A stretch of 64,000 bases of DNA from Lingula anatina (GCF_001039355.2 NW_019775525.1:63502-127501), one strand, 5' to 3'; positions 1 to 13,008 are shown, counted from the first letter of the stretch. Translations and numbers: made by a program. The notes: generated from the sequence alone by a model not told the origin.

Positions 1-294
1 AAAAAAAAAAAAAAAAAAAAATACAATATTAATTTGTGATGCCAGTAGAATATTTTACTGAATGTCACACCCATGTACTTAATCTTGTTTAAAACCATCT
101 AACAATTCATTTCACAATTCTTTATTCGGACTTATGTTTTAAACCCCATACCAGTAATCCTTTCATATTCTAGAATTTTTTAATAAACCTACTATGCTAC
201 GTTTTTTGTTTAAATTTTTGTTTTCTCAATTCTTTTTCAAAGCCTATGTTTAAAGCTCCCATGGCTATTTTGCGTTAATTCCAAATTCTCTCAC

Positions 295-459
295 CAGTCG
301 TTCTTCTATTCCGCAGTTCTTCAGCAGGAGGAAGGGGGCAGTGGACAGAGCCTGGTAAACCTCCTGACCCAGCTCTAGTAAGACACTGTCTGGGACCTTG
401 TCTGCGTCCAAAGCCAGAGAATAGCGAGAGAAGTCTATTACAGGTATTTCCGCCGCCAT
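295..459 (-). CDS. First coding exon of an isopenicillin-N-synthase-like 2-oxoglutarate/Fe(II) oxygenase (partial, runs off left edge)
   Basis: This exon encodes 55 residues from an ATG at 459 and ends in phase 0 at a GTGAGA donor (294-289). It starts MAAEIPVIDFSRYSL, the typical N-terminal (DIOX_N) block of the isopenicillin N synthase-like family, and continues to the APFLLLKNCGIEERL segment. It differs from exon 1 of the complete paralogue at 25466-25630 at only a few residues and has the same length and donor. The remaining exons should lie to the left of base 1, since the gene is on the minus strand. Catalytic residues are therefore not visible, and activity of this copy cannot be judged. 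The upstream flanks of the two paralogues (roughly 460-620 and 25690-25800) are also similar, so the duplication included promoter-side sequence. Confidence 0.85.
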
Positions 460-1761
460 CTCGTCGTTTACACAGATGATCACAATCCTATCAATCGAGG
501 AGCCATAAATCACTTATTTAATAAATGAAAATAATAAATAATTTAATTAATCCTTAATAAAATAAAATGCGATACAATGAACAAATGAATAAACAAATGA
601 ATGAATAAAGAAACTAACGTAAAAGTGAAGGGACAAGTAACCGAAATAGTGGTCCTAACTAAGTGGGCCTGGGATTGGTTCCCTTAAACTGGCTTTTTAT
701 TGAGATGACTGGACGGTATGTAGATCAATAGATCCAATATTACTAGTGACACGCCAATAGATTGCAGCTACCGTGCGACACGTCTGCCCACCACTACTTC
801 GGGGCTCACACAACAGCTAAAGACAGAATGTCAGTCTTAAGTCAAAAGCTAAAACTTTGGACTCATTTCCTGATTAATTCGCGGAATGGTCTAACTACTA
901 AATTATAGTTAATATTAAACAGAAAACATTAATGTCTTTTTATAATCCTAAAACAAATACGGTGTGTAATTTCAATGTTTTACATATAAATGACGAGAAT
1001 GTTTTAACATTAAAAGGTTAAATACATGTATAAAGCGAAGACCAATTATCCGGTAAAAGTGCCACCAGCATCATTAAATCTACTCACCGGAATAAAACGT
1101 CGATATAAAATCGCACAGCAGCTCGGTTCTTCTAAATGTTACCTGTCTGAGAAGTTCTAGTATCGACTACGGCTGTTATTCATCTCAGCAGATAACATCT
1201 TGACCTAAGTCTGTGAAATTACGTCATCTTAAATCCAGGGCCAGGTCAATAAAATATGTCGAAATCAGTATTTAAATACTTTTTGTCATATGATATAATG
1301 CGACTGCAGACAGTACTTCGATGACTTTTGATTTAATTTCAACAATAAACCGCAAAGATGAAACCTAGGTTATCACGACGGTGACGATGACTTCATTTTT
1401 ATAGCTAAAAGCGCTATTACACCAATATCATTGACTTAATTTTATTCGTACCTGACATTGGCAGTCTGAGATAAGCCAAAACTGTTCACACTGTTAACTT
1501 AACGGCAGTTGCCCCAAGGCCGTGAGATGGTTTGAACACGCAGCAGCTGACTGAATGGATAAACTAATAAAATGTCACTGTAGTGATAAGACTTCGTGTG
1601 ATGTAACAGAAAAAAGAAAAAAAAACTTCATGTTTTCGGATAAATTTCTGCTGTTATACGTCTTAATGACCCTTAATCGCCCGTAAAACTCGACTTTAAG
1701 GCAAAAGATGAGAAATGTCAATCGGGCAGAAAAAAAAAACATCCTTTCAATTGATACCCAT

Positions 1762-4569
1762 AAAAGACCACTTGTTACCCATAAAAGCAGAGATTCTCTT
1801 TATATTCAAGGGTTGTTTCCTCGGTGCTTTTTACAGCTTAGGTCCACTGTATCTACGTAAACTCCTCTCATCTAATGCACCTCGCCTGAGTTTTGCTTTC
1901 ACACGCACATAAATCAAATTATCATTTTTGTTAACTTGCATTTTACGTTATAGATTCTATAGTAAATTTGGATTCTAGTAATTGAACCCCCAGGGGAGCA
2001 CTGCGAAAATGCCAACGTGGTATTTTGCATTAAAAATGTGTACAAGGGGGAAGGGGGGGTTGCACTTCCTGAACTTCCCCCTACATTGCTTGTTGTTTTT
2101 TTAACATATGGCAATATCTATTTCCAAGGTTTTAATTGAACATTTGTGAAAAAAATGTTCAACCAATTTTTTCTGCATACGAATATTTGAAATTAATATA
2201 ACACAGAAATTTCAAAATATAGGAAGAACAATTGTCGATTTTAGTGTATCAAATGCCGAGGCACGAATAAAGTGATAATATTATACTATTTTCTGGCCAT
2301 CAATTTTACATTTCTTCTAGTTTTGTTGTGATACTTTCATTTGATAAAAAATAAATATCCGTAAATTCCATCAAAGAATAAATTTTTTTTAATAAAAAAT
2401 AATAGATACCCTAGCCATACAAATGCCTGTGTTATTAACCTGGCAAATGGACGTTACTATAGCTACAACGATTTCTAAATATTCATTGACCATTAGCTCG
2501 ATTGGTTTGTGTTGTTTGTCAAGTAAATTTCCCCATTTATATCAATAAAGACTGATCCGTTAATGGACATACATTTTAATGAACCTAATAGACTGTCATC
2601 TGTATACATAATGCTATAAGGCTGCAATCATATTTCTTCTACACGGCACGGAAATTGTTTCCGTCTGTACGAGATATTGACTTATTTAATTTTGGTCAAA
2701 TCTACAGCTACATACAAATGGAAAGTATTCCTACCTACTTGTACCGCTGTTATGTGAATTAGTTCACATTATGTAATCATGTAAAATCATATAATTCATT
2801 ATCTGACACGTCTTGTATTAAGAAAGTATTCGAACCTATGGATAAAAAAATTCAATGATAAAAACAGTTCTATAGCGGAATATGAACTCATGTTTCTTGT
2901 TGGAGCGTTCCGTCATCCTGAAAAAAAAAAAAAAAAAAAAAAACCGCACGATTTAGGAGAGTTTTTCAATATTCCAATTATGTCCTTTAATGACTGTTGT
3001 TGGCTGTATTAGTGCCCTTGTGAGTGTCCAGATGCCTGTGTGGTAAAACAGGGCATAGCAGGGCAATCATAAATCCGATTTCACGGTACATGTTTGCAGC
3101 GTTTTATGCCAATCAGACAGAGTTAGGACATATTAATACCGGGTATATGGGCAACATACACTGTACAAGAAGTGGAACATACAGGCATACAGACACGTAA
3201 CAGGTTAATTCGCTGGCTTTTTATTTTGCCTATCACTAAAAAAAGGGCACCCGCAATACTAAAAATGAAACATCATCTGTGGTACCTTTCTCGCACACCT
3301 GGTGACGTTTACAATTAGCACAGTGACCTTTAAAAAGACCACTTGTTGCCCATAAAAGCAGATATTCTCTTTAGACTCAACGCTTTTTTCTACAGCTTAG
3401 ATCCACTATTGTTCCGCAATATTGTTCAACAAATGCTTTCTGCATACAAATATTTGAAAATAATATAACACAGAAATTTCCAAATATATGAAGAACAATT
3501 GTCGACTTTAGTGTATCAAATGCCGAGGCACGAATAAAGTGATAATATTATACTATTTTATGGCCATCAATTTTACATTTCTTTTTGTTTTATTGTGAAA
3601 CTGTCATTTGATACAAAATTAATACTCATAAATACCATCAAAGAATAAAATTGGTTTTTATAAAATAAAAGATGCCCTAGCCATACAAATTCCTGTGTTA
3701 TTAAACTGCCAAATGGACGTTACTATAGCTACAACGATTTCTTTAAATATTCCTCGACCATTAGCTCGATTGGTTTGTGTTGTTTGTCAAGTACACTTCC
3801 CAATTTATATTCAATAAAGACTCATCCGTTAATGGACATACATTTTAATGAACCTAACAGACTGTCATCTGTATACATAATGCTATAAGGCGGGCAATCA
3901 TTTTTTGTACACGGCACGGAATTTTTTTCCGTCTTAAGGAGATATTGAGTAATTTAATTTTGGTCAAATCTATAGCTACATGCAAAGGAAAGTATTCCTA
4001 CATACTTGTACCGCTGTTATGTGAATTAGTTTACATTATATAATCATGTAAAATCATATGATTCATTATCTGACATGTCATAGTATTGTACAACTGTATT
4101 AGGAAAGTATTTGAACCTATAGATAAGGTCTGTAATGGTAAAAAACTGTCCTACAGCGGAATATGAACTCTCGTTTCTTGTTGTAGCCTTCCGTCATCCT
4201 GAAAGTCTGCTTCTCTCATGATCTTAAAAATATCTACCTTTATCCCCGTCCTTAATTGATTCTCCAACTTTTTAATTCCCCACTAGAGTTTCACTGAGTT
4301 TCAGAGGTCACTGGAGATACCTGAGGAATCAGAACAATAATGATGAACTATGTATTTTATTTCATTTTTACATCCACATATCATGTTGTCCTAGTCCGGT
4401 CCTTCTAAAAATACTTCTAAAATTTTCCTTAATATCCCCGCCAAAAAAGCCAGATTTAGGAGAGTTTTTCATTATTCGAATTGTGCCCTATAATGACTTT
4501 GTTGTTGGCTGTTTTTGTGTTCTCGTGAGTGTTCACATGCCTGTGTGGCTAAACATAAATCCGATTTCA
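1762..4569. repeat. Diverged noncoding tandem duplication (about 1762-3084 and 3332-4569)
   Basis: Two consecutive stretches align in order. The segment beginning AAAGACCACTTGTTACC near 1764 matches 3334. The stretch 2160-2900 matches 3425-4190, sharing the run ATGCCGAGGCACGAATAAAG. The stretch 2950-3084 matches 4450-4569 around TTTAGGAGAGTTTTTC. The copies have many substitutions and some indels (for instance 1845-2130 is mostly missing from copy 2, and 4205-4445 from copy 1). No open reading frame is conserved between copies, so I see noncoding duplicated DNA only. Confidence 0.75.
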
Positions 4570-5503
4570 ATAAAAAACCTTGGTTTGTGGTTCAATATGC
4601 AGAGAAGCAAAACCCTGATACTTCATTTGTTGCCTCAAACCATAGTCATAAAGCATATTGTACGGTCATGGTCTAGTAAAAATGGACCAGTGGCATTATA
4701 TAATTTAAATACTGTGTAAATAAAATTGTAGCTGGTAATTAACTATCGCTGAACACATATTCATGTTATCAAAAACGCAGCCTGTAAACGCACCAATATA
4801 TTATGTTCTACCTTAATGGGCTATTAATGCACATGACTTGATTAGTGATAACCGCACCCCCACAAATGGAACGTTGATAAAATATTACCAACAATAGAAG
4901 CAACGCCGATTGCCTGGGTGCTTTGAGGTAAAAGATGCTTTGATGTGGTACCAGCACCATGGAGACTAATGTAGTGCTAAAAGATAACAATGAGAATGAC
5001 GAGTTTGGTCTAAATAAATGATGCGTATGTCCTGCGTTTCATTTAAAATGATTTAGAAAGTTATCCATCACAATTAATATATGATATATATAATATATGA
5101 TATTACGTAGTGTTGTCTAAATTTTTATTGTAAAAGTCCATAAATCAATTCTACAGGCGCACCCACTACCGCCCTAATCACAAGATGTTAGTTCTACATG
5201 TGGTATATAAAGTATGTGGTATTCCCACAGTGTCGTGCAAGTGCATCAGCAGTGGCCAAGTTTATACAGTCAGTTATGCCTAAGTAGCAAATGCATATTG
5301 TACAAAATACTATATTCAGTATTATTATATTGTGTCTTACTATTGTCAGCTATATGAATGAAGTAGTTAGCTTACATGTATTTTGGCAATAGAATGATCT
5401 AAAGAAGTTATACTTATTTAAGTGTATACAATTACAATTTATGTAAAACTGTAGTTTAGAGAGCTTGTAAAATGTAACTGTACACATTTTAATGCTCAAT
5501 AAA

Positions 5504-5546
<43 letters not shown>
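5504..5546. repeat. (ATT)n microsatellite
   Basis: An uninterrupted run of ATT units directly follows an AATAAA-like sequence. Confidence 0.95.
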
Positions 5547-5548
<2 letters not shown>

Positions 5549-5772
5549 AATGCATCAACCGCCATTTCAAGAAGAAAAGACACGCACGGCTGGAAATAAG
5601 TTCACTGGAGCAGGTTCTGATCATAAGACGCATCTCGATCCTTCAGATAACACATGGTTGGGTCTTTAAGAGTGTTTTATTCATGCTTCACACTTAAGAC
5701 CAGTCACGATTCAACGTCAATTTGCTAATTGATTGTAAAGAGCGAAGGAAAGACAGCGCAGCAACAGCGCGC

Positions 5773-5780
5773 TATAAAAA
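5773..5780 (+). promoter_or_regulatory. Candidate TATA box upstream of the SMB/7TM receptor gene
   Basis: TATAAAAA sits in a GC-rich setting (GCGCGCTATAAAAAGGG), unlike the AT-rich surroundings. It lies about 870 bp before the start codon at 6649. If it is used, a long 5' UTR or a noncoding first exon with an intron would be needed. Orientation and context fit a core promoter, but no transcript evidence is available here. Confidence 0.35.
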
Positions 5781-6648
5781 GGGTCGTGTCAGTTGTTACA
5801 TGTAGCTGTTGAGGGAAGGGCACATGCGACCGTACCTATACGTTGACAAGTCGGCGATTGACTTGTCTGCCATCAATCTAAAGGACATACGCGGACACTG
5901 CTCAGAATATGTATATACAGTTTGTACGGCATAGTGTACATGTTGGTAAGATTTCAGAAGACACCATAAAAACCAAGAATTTATAACTTTTACTAAAGTG
6001 TTAAATAACATCAGTGTATTTGTCTAATACGCCAACATACGCATAGTTTAATCAGACATTTGTTTTTCATTGTAAAGAAGGAGGGGCCAGTTATCTACGG
6101 CATGGACTAGAATCTCTGTTGTAACCTCCTAGTTAAATTGTGCGTGGAGAATTCTTGATGTATGCGCCACTAATACCAAGAGTCCCATAGGAGCTGCAAG
6201 AGAATACTCTGGTAATAATATGACTGTCTTTTGTTAGTGCTAACCGCGTTTGCCACGGTACCTGTAAAGGAATATCAACTTGTTCACTGATCGTCAAAGA
6301 ATCCGAACTTAAATTTTCGTCCAAGTAAGCATTCATTTACGTGCAAACGTAGAAAACTCAACGTCGTCAGTCAGGATATTCATATGTATGTTCTAATTCG
6401 TTACACTCAAACCAACTTAAAATACTGTACTAGTAGTATTCACACAGACACAGTATTAGGGGATGAAGAGCATCGAAGTCCTCAAGGGGTAACCTTAGAT
6501 TACTGAAAACATTTTCTAATTCCATCTCATGCCTGTACACGGTACAATAAGGAGAGTTCGGAATTTGTGAAGTTCCACAAGAAAATCAAGGTCATCAAAA
6601 AGAATATTTATACATAGTACAAGCTGCCCAAGTGAGTTATAAGCCAAC

Positions 6649-8586
6649 ATGGCGTGGATGATGAACTTGTTGTTTTTCATTATGACCATGACAGATATTA
6701 ATTTTACCGTGACTGGTGCCATAGAAAGCCATAAACAACTTAGCAACGTAAGGAACAAACACGCCGAAGACAGGGAGAGACAAGAAAGAAACGCGTCCTT
6801 TCAAAATACTAGTACTGTTGACTTCACTTCTGTCACTCCATACCAAATTACGGAGGAGTCCATGCACACACAGAGTAACGTAACAGCCAATACCATAGAA
6901 GACCCTAACAACTTAACAACCAGCCCTTCGACACAGCCAAACGGGCACGGAGGTGGTTCCACGAAATCCAGTAATATCGACGCTGCTAAAACAGATACAA
7001 GTGAGGCATCTATTGCAGGTGCGTTGGAAGTTCATGACGGAAATGTCCATGCCACAAATGCTTTCGAAACTGCAACCCAGTCATTGGAGGATATGGGCTC
7101 ATATCAGTATTACTTCAATAAAGGAGACAGTGAACTCTTCTGGCCGTCATATGGACACCCCTCAGCTATACCTGAATTACATCCAACTTTAGTACCACAA
7201 GGAGAGATACAAGACTTCTGTGCATCTAACGCGAACATCACCGAAACGTTCATGCAACATACCTCAGCAATTGTGACTTGTGAAAACGCAATTCCGTCGT
7301 GGAAGTACACTTGTTCCGGTGCTTGTGGAATGTCTTTCCATGACAGCATATTTGACAGCACTAGTTTCAACGCCAAAATTGTTACAATGGCTTGCTCTTG
7401 CAACGATTTTTGTGAAATATATGGAGATTGTTGTTTTGATTTTCCTTACGAATGCAAAAAAGATCCATCGGGAAGTCAGATAAAGGTTGGCGACGTTCCA
7501 GGCAAACCGATCTGCTGGAGTGACAAGCGTGATATTGGCGTTCGAGTTTTAGGGGAGCAGTGCGCCGACAAATGGACAGGAAGTGAATACGAGGAGGGCT
7601 GTTTCAGTGCGCGAAGAGAGGCAGCCTACATCACCCCCGTCACCGATCTGTCCACACGTCTACACTTCAAAAACGTGTTCTGTGCCATCTGCAATGACAT
7701 AACGAACTACACCTTTTGGTCTCATGACTACGATTGCACAGATGCCGTCACGACACTAAACTTGTCAGATCTTGATTTGCTCTCCGCTTGCCTTCCGACG
7801 GTCAATCCGCCTAAAAACACAGCAGTACACAAGTGTGACACAGGAATAAACATATCTACATGCTCAGAAACATGCAATAGCACCCATATGGCGGACATGT
7901 GCAGGAAATTCAACAACCCTGTCCGCTTTTTGGGCGCCACGTACAAGAATCAGTTCTGCGCCATATGTGACAACGCCTCAGTCATCGAGATAGGATGCCT
8001 TGATCTCGATATCTCAAAGGTTAAAGAAGATGTAGCCCGTCTGAGTGGTTTTTCATTCTCGGTGCTCATGGGCTTTAATCTCTCTACAGGGCTCAGCGTT
8101 GGCCTCTTACGGAGGGACGTAGAAAGCGAGGTGGAAACTCTATCGTGCAAAGAGGGGGCTGTTGGCTTCGGCGATTGTCGGCCGATTTCTTGCCTGCCAG
8201 ATTACGAGCTGGTAGATGGAGCTTGTCGTTATCAATGGGACATCTATCTGGTTGATTTCGACCTTACGTGGAATATTACATCAGAATGGGCTAAGGTAGA
8301 TTGGAACACCACCGAAGAGGAACTTTTGTACTGGGCAGCAAATCTAGGGTATACGTATCTGTCAACCTTATATCTAAGCACTGTTCATAACGACATTCAT
8401 TTCCAACCTCTGGCGGCTACCGTCAACTGCTCACTGAGCTTCAAGCTTCGTGTAAGACGAAAACGACCGAATATCACCGAGAGTGTGAAGACGGCGGTCC
8501 ACGATATCCAGTCAGGTACTCTCCTAGAGCACGACGACGACTTCTTTCCCTTTATTTTAGCGAGAGTGAACACCAACATACAAAAG
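6649..8586 (+). CDS. Ectodomain exon of a somatomedin-B-containing seven-helix receptor
   Basis: The exon encodes 646 residues and ends in phase 0 at a GTAAAT donor (8587). The start ATG at 6649 has a good context (AACATGG) and is followed by a hydrophobic signal peptide (residues 1-24). Residues 25-200 are Ser/Thr/Asn-rich with many N-glycosylation sequons, a mucin-like stalk. Residues 222-269 form a somatomedin B domain with the expected eight-cysteine spacing, including CSCNDFCEIYGDCCFDF. From about 290 to 530 follows a cysteine-rich region with the FKNVFCAICND motif seen twice in variant form (FCAIC at about 345 and 441). It is known from lophotrochozoan SMB/7TM receptors. A short Cys block (CLPDYELVDGACRY) lies near 515-527. 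No GPS cleavage motif is evident. The exon splices in phase to the 7TM exon (acceptor at 9183, 9791 or 13099). Confidence 0.85.
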
Positions 8587-9127
8587 GTAAATTAGTTTAA
8601 TTTACAGGCTTTCAATCCTACTTGCCCTGACAAAATTAACGTTATTATATTATACTGTTTATGGCTGTAAGTTTGTGTTTCAAAGGTTTGACGTTGTTGT
8701 TATCGAAGCACCCTGAAAAACTCATAAATTACTTACTTATGTATTCATTACTTCATTTTGTTACGTGACCACGTATTTTGATGTTTGACGATTGGTTGAG
8801 AGGCAATCACGAGCGGTCAATTATTATACATGTAGTGTTTTACCTCCTAATCAACGCATTACACCATCTTAAATCTACACGTAAACTGCATGAGTCAGAT
8901 CCCTCATCAGTGAGTTACGGACTTATTTTTAAATATTTTAAAAACTCGTGATTATGTAAAAAAGTAGTTTACTGGTAGATTATGTTAGTACTTTGGTCAC
9001 GTTTTACTGGATCAACGCTCAGCTAGGTTAACTGACCTTCGCTTTCGGCGGCGGTAAGTATCCCAGCTTCGGGTTGATACTTAGCTAAGAGCCGATCTCA
9101 GCCTCAGTCAACAACAACAACAACAAC

Positions 9128-9166
<39 letters not shown>

Positions 9167-9183
9167 CTTTGATCATTCATAAG
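8587..9183 (+). other. Intron of the SMB/7TM receptor, with CAA/TAA microsatellite
   Basis: The donor is AAAAG|GTAAAT and the acceptor CATAAG|GTTTAC, both phase 0. It holds a (CAA)n tract at 9111-9128 followed by (TAA)n at 9129-9166. No other feature is seen. Confidence 0.75.
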
Positions 9184-9773
9184 GTTTACTCTCTCGAGGA
9201 CCCATCTTTGAAAGGCGAGGAAGAAGTACCGGTAGGACCTACTGTCGATGGTCTTCCCCCTATTTCGGAGGAAACAGATGGCGCTCACAATGGTCAGCAG
9301 CAAAATGAGAGCGTCTTGGAGACATTTCTGCCACCTATGATACCGAATGCATCTGGCACCATGGGGCTTGTAACTATCGTCTGCTTGAGTGTTTCAATAA
9401 TCTGTCTTTCGACACGGATCATTATTCAGCCCTGTATCAAGAAGTACGCCACTTTTCCAGCGCGTTTACAGCTTTGTCTGTGTTTGACGTTATTATTTTC
9501 AAAACTTATTTTACTTCTTGCTCCCTTTGCTGTGATGTCAGAAGGCGTTTGTAAAGTTATGGCCATCCTTTTTCTGGATGAATATATTGGCCATCGACAT
9601 GTGCCGTGCCTTAAATTTCACGGCCGCTATGAAGTTTGACACTGCCGGTGCTAAGAGGCGTCTCTTCACCCTGTATTGTACATATGCTTTTCTTGTTCCC
9701 GTAGCCATAGTAACCATCGCCATAGTGATCAACCATGTTGAAATGGATCCAGCATTCCAGCCAGGCTACGGGA
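9184..9773 (+). pseudogene. Truncated 7TM exon at a contig end, identical to 13100-13689
   Basis: This is the start of the 7TM exon in the same contig as the ectodomain exon. It carries the 26-bp deletion described for 13100-14147 and stops at the n at 9774. Bases 9161-9773 match 13077-13689 along their whole 613 bp as far as I can read. This is best explained as an overlap between two contigs that were not merged. It is not a separate gene. Confidence 0.8.
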
Positions 9774-9791
9774 NATTTTATCATTCATAAG

Positions 9792-10799
9792 GTTTACTCT
9801 CTCGAGGACCCATCCTTGAAAGGCGAGGAAGAAGTACCGGTAGGACCTACTGTCGATGGTCTTCCCCCTATTTCGGAGGAAACAGATGGCGCTCAAAATG
9901 GTCAGCAGCAAAAAGAGAGCGTCTTGGAGACATTTCTGCCACCTATGACACCGAATGCATCTGGCACCATGGGACTTGTAACCATCGTCTGTTTGAGTGT
10001 TTCAATAATCTGTCTTTCGACGCGGATCATTCTTCAGCCCTGTATCAAGAAGTACGCCACTTTTCCAGCACGTTTACAGCTTTGTTTGTGTTTGGCGTTA
10101 TTATTTTCAAAACTTATTTTCCTTCTTGCTCCCTTTACTGTGACGTCAGAAGGCGCTTGTAAAGTTATGGCCACCCTTTTACACTGGTCTATACTCGTCC
10201 CCTTTTTCTGGATGAATGCATTGGCCATCGACATGTGCCGTGCCTTAAATTTCAAGGCCGCTATGAAGTTTAACACTGCCAATGCTAAGAGGCATCTCTT
10301 CATTCTGTATTGCATATATGCTTTTCTTGTTCCCGTAGCCATAGTATCCATCGCCATAGTGTTCGACCATGTTGAAATGGATCCAGCATTCCAGCCAGGC
10401 TACGGGATAGGATTGTGTTGGATATCGCGTAAATACCCATTCATTATCTTCCTGGTATCGCCGGTCGGGGTCGCCATCGTCTCCAATCTTGGTCTCTACA
10501 TCCACTGTGCGCGGCTGTTGCGTAAAGCGGTTGCCAGGACAGCTAAGCTGAAAAACACAAGCCAAGAGCATCCGATTGGCATATACATCAAACTGTTTGT
10601 CGTTCTGGGTGCAAACTGGACGTTCGGATTTTTGGCGTCCCTGCTCAACACAGAGGCCCTGTGGTATGTCTTTATTGTCCTGGCGACTCTTGACGGTGTC
10701 TTCGTCTTTGGGTCCTTGGTCTGTTATCGAGCGGTATATGAAGAAATTGTCTCTAAAGTCAAGAAGAGACAGGCGGGTGAGCATACTGTCACATACTAG
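9792..10799 (+). CDS. Seven-transmembrane exon of the SMB receptor, intact copy
   Basis: The exon starts in phase 0 after an AG at 9790-9791 and encodes 336 residues to a TAG at 10797-10799. After about 60 acidic/polar residues come seven hydrophobic segments, with features of secretin/methuselah-like family B receptors: GLCWISRKYPFI before TM5, PVGVAIVSNLGLYI in TM5, LGANWTFGFLA in TM6 and a TM7 ending in a short basic tail (SKVKKRQAG). No GAIN/GPS module precedes TM1. It sits between single-n joins and ends close to the stop of the neighbouring oxygenase. I read it as the alternative haplotype of 13100-14147. Its C-terminus (HTVTY-stop) is shorter than that copy's, whose frame continues about 22 residues further. 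Ligand and G-protein coupling cannot be inferred. Confidence 0.8.
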   Translation, partial: VYSLEDPSLKGEEEVPVGPTVDGLPPISEETDGAQNGQQQKESVLETFLPPMTPNASGTMGLVTIVCLSVSIICLSTRIILQPCIKKYATFPARLQLCLCLALLFSKLIFLLAPFTVTSEGACKVMATLLHWSILVPFFWMNALAIDMCRALNFKAAMKFNTANAKRHLFILYCIYAFLVPVAIVSIAIVFDHVEMDPAFQPGYGIGLCWISRKYPFIIFLVSPVGVAIVSNLGLYIHCARLLRKAVARTAKLKNTSQEHPIGIYIKLFVVLGANWTFGFLASLLNTEALWYVFIVLATLDGVFVFGSLVCYRAVYEEIVSKVKKRQAGEHTVTY

Positions 10800-13008
10800 C
10801 ACAAGGCAGGGCATAATGTTGTCTGACATGGGGAAAATCAATTAGACATTTGCCAGGACTTAAGAGGATGGCAATCAGCTTCCAGATTATATGAAAATCC
10901 ATCAAAATCGCAAAGTAACAAAATCGGTTGACCTTAGCCCATATATTCAAATCCTCAATTACAACCAAGTTTAATTTAAGGCCACTACATGTAGGCAACT
11001 AATCAACAGATAGACAATGGGTCAGTGAGAGGATGTGACGTATTAAAATAAATTCCTATAGAGTTGCAAGTCATGTTGGCATTGACTTTGAAAGCCTTTC
11101 CATTTTTGAAAGTTTTCCTGTTGTTTATTTGTAGGTAATCATAATTGTCTTTACTGTAAATGTCGCGTGACTCTCCACATGTACTAACTGTGAATATTGT
11201 TTGTGTGTTAAAGTCAACTTTTGCCCTTGTTAATTTTTTTTTTAGATTTTGGGTTGTCACTTGCCATCAGGAGAGGAGTATTGGTCTCTACCATATGGAA
11301 AATGTTTGTTACATCTGGGTCATGAGTGTTGATAAAGGGGATGCCGCTTTCCCCATCCTCTGTTCTCGTCGTTCTCACTTCTCCTATAGTTAATAATTTT
11401 GCTTTTTTTATAAGTAACGTACGATAATTTTGTTTTTCAAAGTCTCTTTTCAATTCATGTAGTCTGGTATCCCGTATTTTTTTTGTCAGAGACTATTGCA
11501 CATACTCTTCTACATATATATATATGCTCCATATATAAATGTATATATACGAGCACCGTAACTTGTATAACCCGTGAAGCTGGAGAAACCATCTTTGAGT
11601 CCTGATAATAAGCCTAAAGAGCACCCGTCGTATAATTTAAAGTGTGCAATCCAGAGGAAAACCTAACTCCAAATAGTCCTGACAAACTTTCAGGAAACAT
11701 GGGACAATATCCCACAAAACAGAATTGTTACCCTTGTGGTAGGCAACGGCGCCGTCTACAGGAGGATATTACAGTACGCGGGAAACACACACGGTCTTTA
11801 TCGAGAATACACTAATGCTAAATGTTGGTAAAATTGGTGACATTTGGTGGTGTCTTTTCAATTTTATGGGCATGCATTTACCTCTGTGGAAATGACAGTG
11901 GAACATCGGATGTAAGGGGTACATGTAATAAATGTGAATAAATGGTATTAAATATGGATATCTTCACCGCTAGTTTGTATTTTCTGTACCACTAACCATG
12001 TTATGTCTGGAATAAAAAAATCGCCATTAGGATGATGGTAGGGTATTCAGTACAAAAGTTTATTTAGGCTCTCATCACATGCTGTTTTTTCGTTCTTACA
12101 GTAGAATAAAAAGAATCCTTTTACTCAACGACTTGCATAAAACAGGTCTTATGACCTCAAGCTTTGTGGAAGTAAGAATGGAAAACTTATGATTGCACCT
12201 CAATTGGAACGCATGTTACAACACAACTATTCAAACATTTAATCAGTCTTGAAAGATACATTGAAAAACATAATTGCATGCTCTAAATTACAAGTAATAA
12301 ACAACTGTTATTTTCTACTAGATTTTAATATTGGAAAGTGAATATCCACAAGGAATTTGAAAGTCATAATAAACAAACTACGAAAAGAGTGTTTGGTGTG
12401 TAAACAGATACTCATGGTAATAGTTTTTATGTGAGTTTCCTCAGAGAGAAGTAATTAAGCAAATTCAACAGCAGTCAAAATGTATGGCACATTACAGTAA
12501 GTGGGAGATAGCCCATTCCCATCTCCACTAGCGCTGGGTCATTCCCTGGTTAAATTTCTAGCAGAAGCATCTTTATATCCATTGCAAAGGCAGGGTTTCT
12601 GTCACACTGGTCACTATGTATTCAGCACTTTCTTGGCATCACCATCATGCATACTCTGACTCTTTAATTTTCTATGAAATACGGTTCCGTGGTGCCGACA
12701 ACCGGTGAGTTATCGGTTAAAGGTATCTAAAGGTACCTTTTAATTTTTTTCCGCTTAACAAACCGATACCAATGTATTTTAAATTTTCCATTTGAAAATA
12801 AAGAAAACATAGGTGCAAAAAATCTGAATGTCCTCAAAATAAGGGTCCTTTGATCGTTAAGCAATTTAAGTTTTGTCCGGCCTTCAGCCATATTTTCGAT
12901 GTTGAAGTTAAAGCATTTACTGTAGCCGTAAGTTCTTGCGTAATACCAACACCTGCCCAAAGATATAAACCTATATATAAGGCTTCAGATGATCAGTCCT
13001 TTGTAATG
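10800..13008. other. Intergenic sequence downstream of the 7TM exon (haplotig copy)
   Basis: Noncoding. It contains an AATAAA-like polyadenylation signal near 11046, a short AT-repeat around 11513-11545 and a copy of a dispersed repeat family at about 11580-12030. Open frames here are either AT-rich noise or shared with 14150-16240 only because of the duplication. Confidence 0.6.
11580..12030 (+). repeat. Dispersed repeat family, copy 1
   Basis: The stretch containing GGTGACATTTGGTGGTGTC and TGAATAAATGGTATTAAATA recurs, diverged, at 14867-15320 (duplicated segment), 17395-17525 (inverted), 18920-19120 and 21690-21960. A short related piece is found at 51205-51262 and 60343-60402 (inverted). 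No coding capacity is visible, so it is probably a nonautonomous transposable element. I cannot name the family. Confidence 0.6.

Larger units (their letters stand above)
460..5770. other. Gene-free interval between the partial oxygenase and the receptor gene
   Basis: Apart from the tandem duplication at 1762-4569 and an ATT microsatellite at 5504-5546, this interval is AT-rich and without a supportable exon. The 60-80 residue open frames here lack homologous counterparts and show no family motif. The stretch 5340-5546, ending in AATAAAATTATTATT, resembles the 3' end of a retroposed sequence with an ATT tail, but no coding part of a retroelement is visible. Confidence 0.6.

Noticed and set aside
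5350-5583. Frames with poly-Ile or poly-Leu (also 9085-9303 and 59806-59988)
   Set aside because: Translations of (ATT)n or (TAA)n microsatellites.
9735-9791. In-frame extension of the 7TM exon to the left across the n at 9774
   Set aside because: It joins two different contigs; the sequence left of the n is the end of another 7TM copy, so the fused frame is an artefact.
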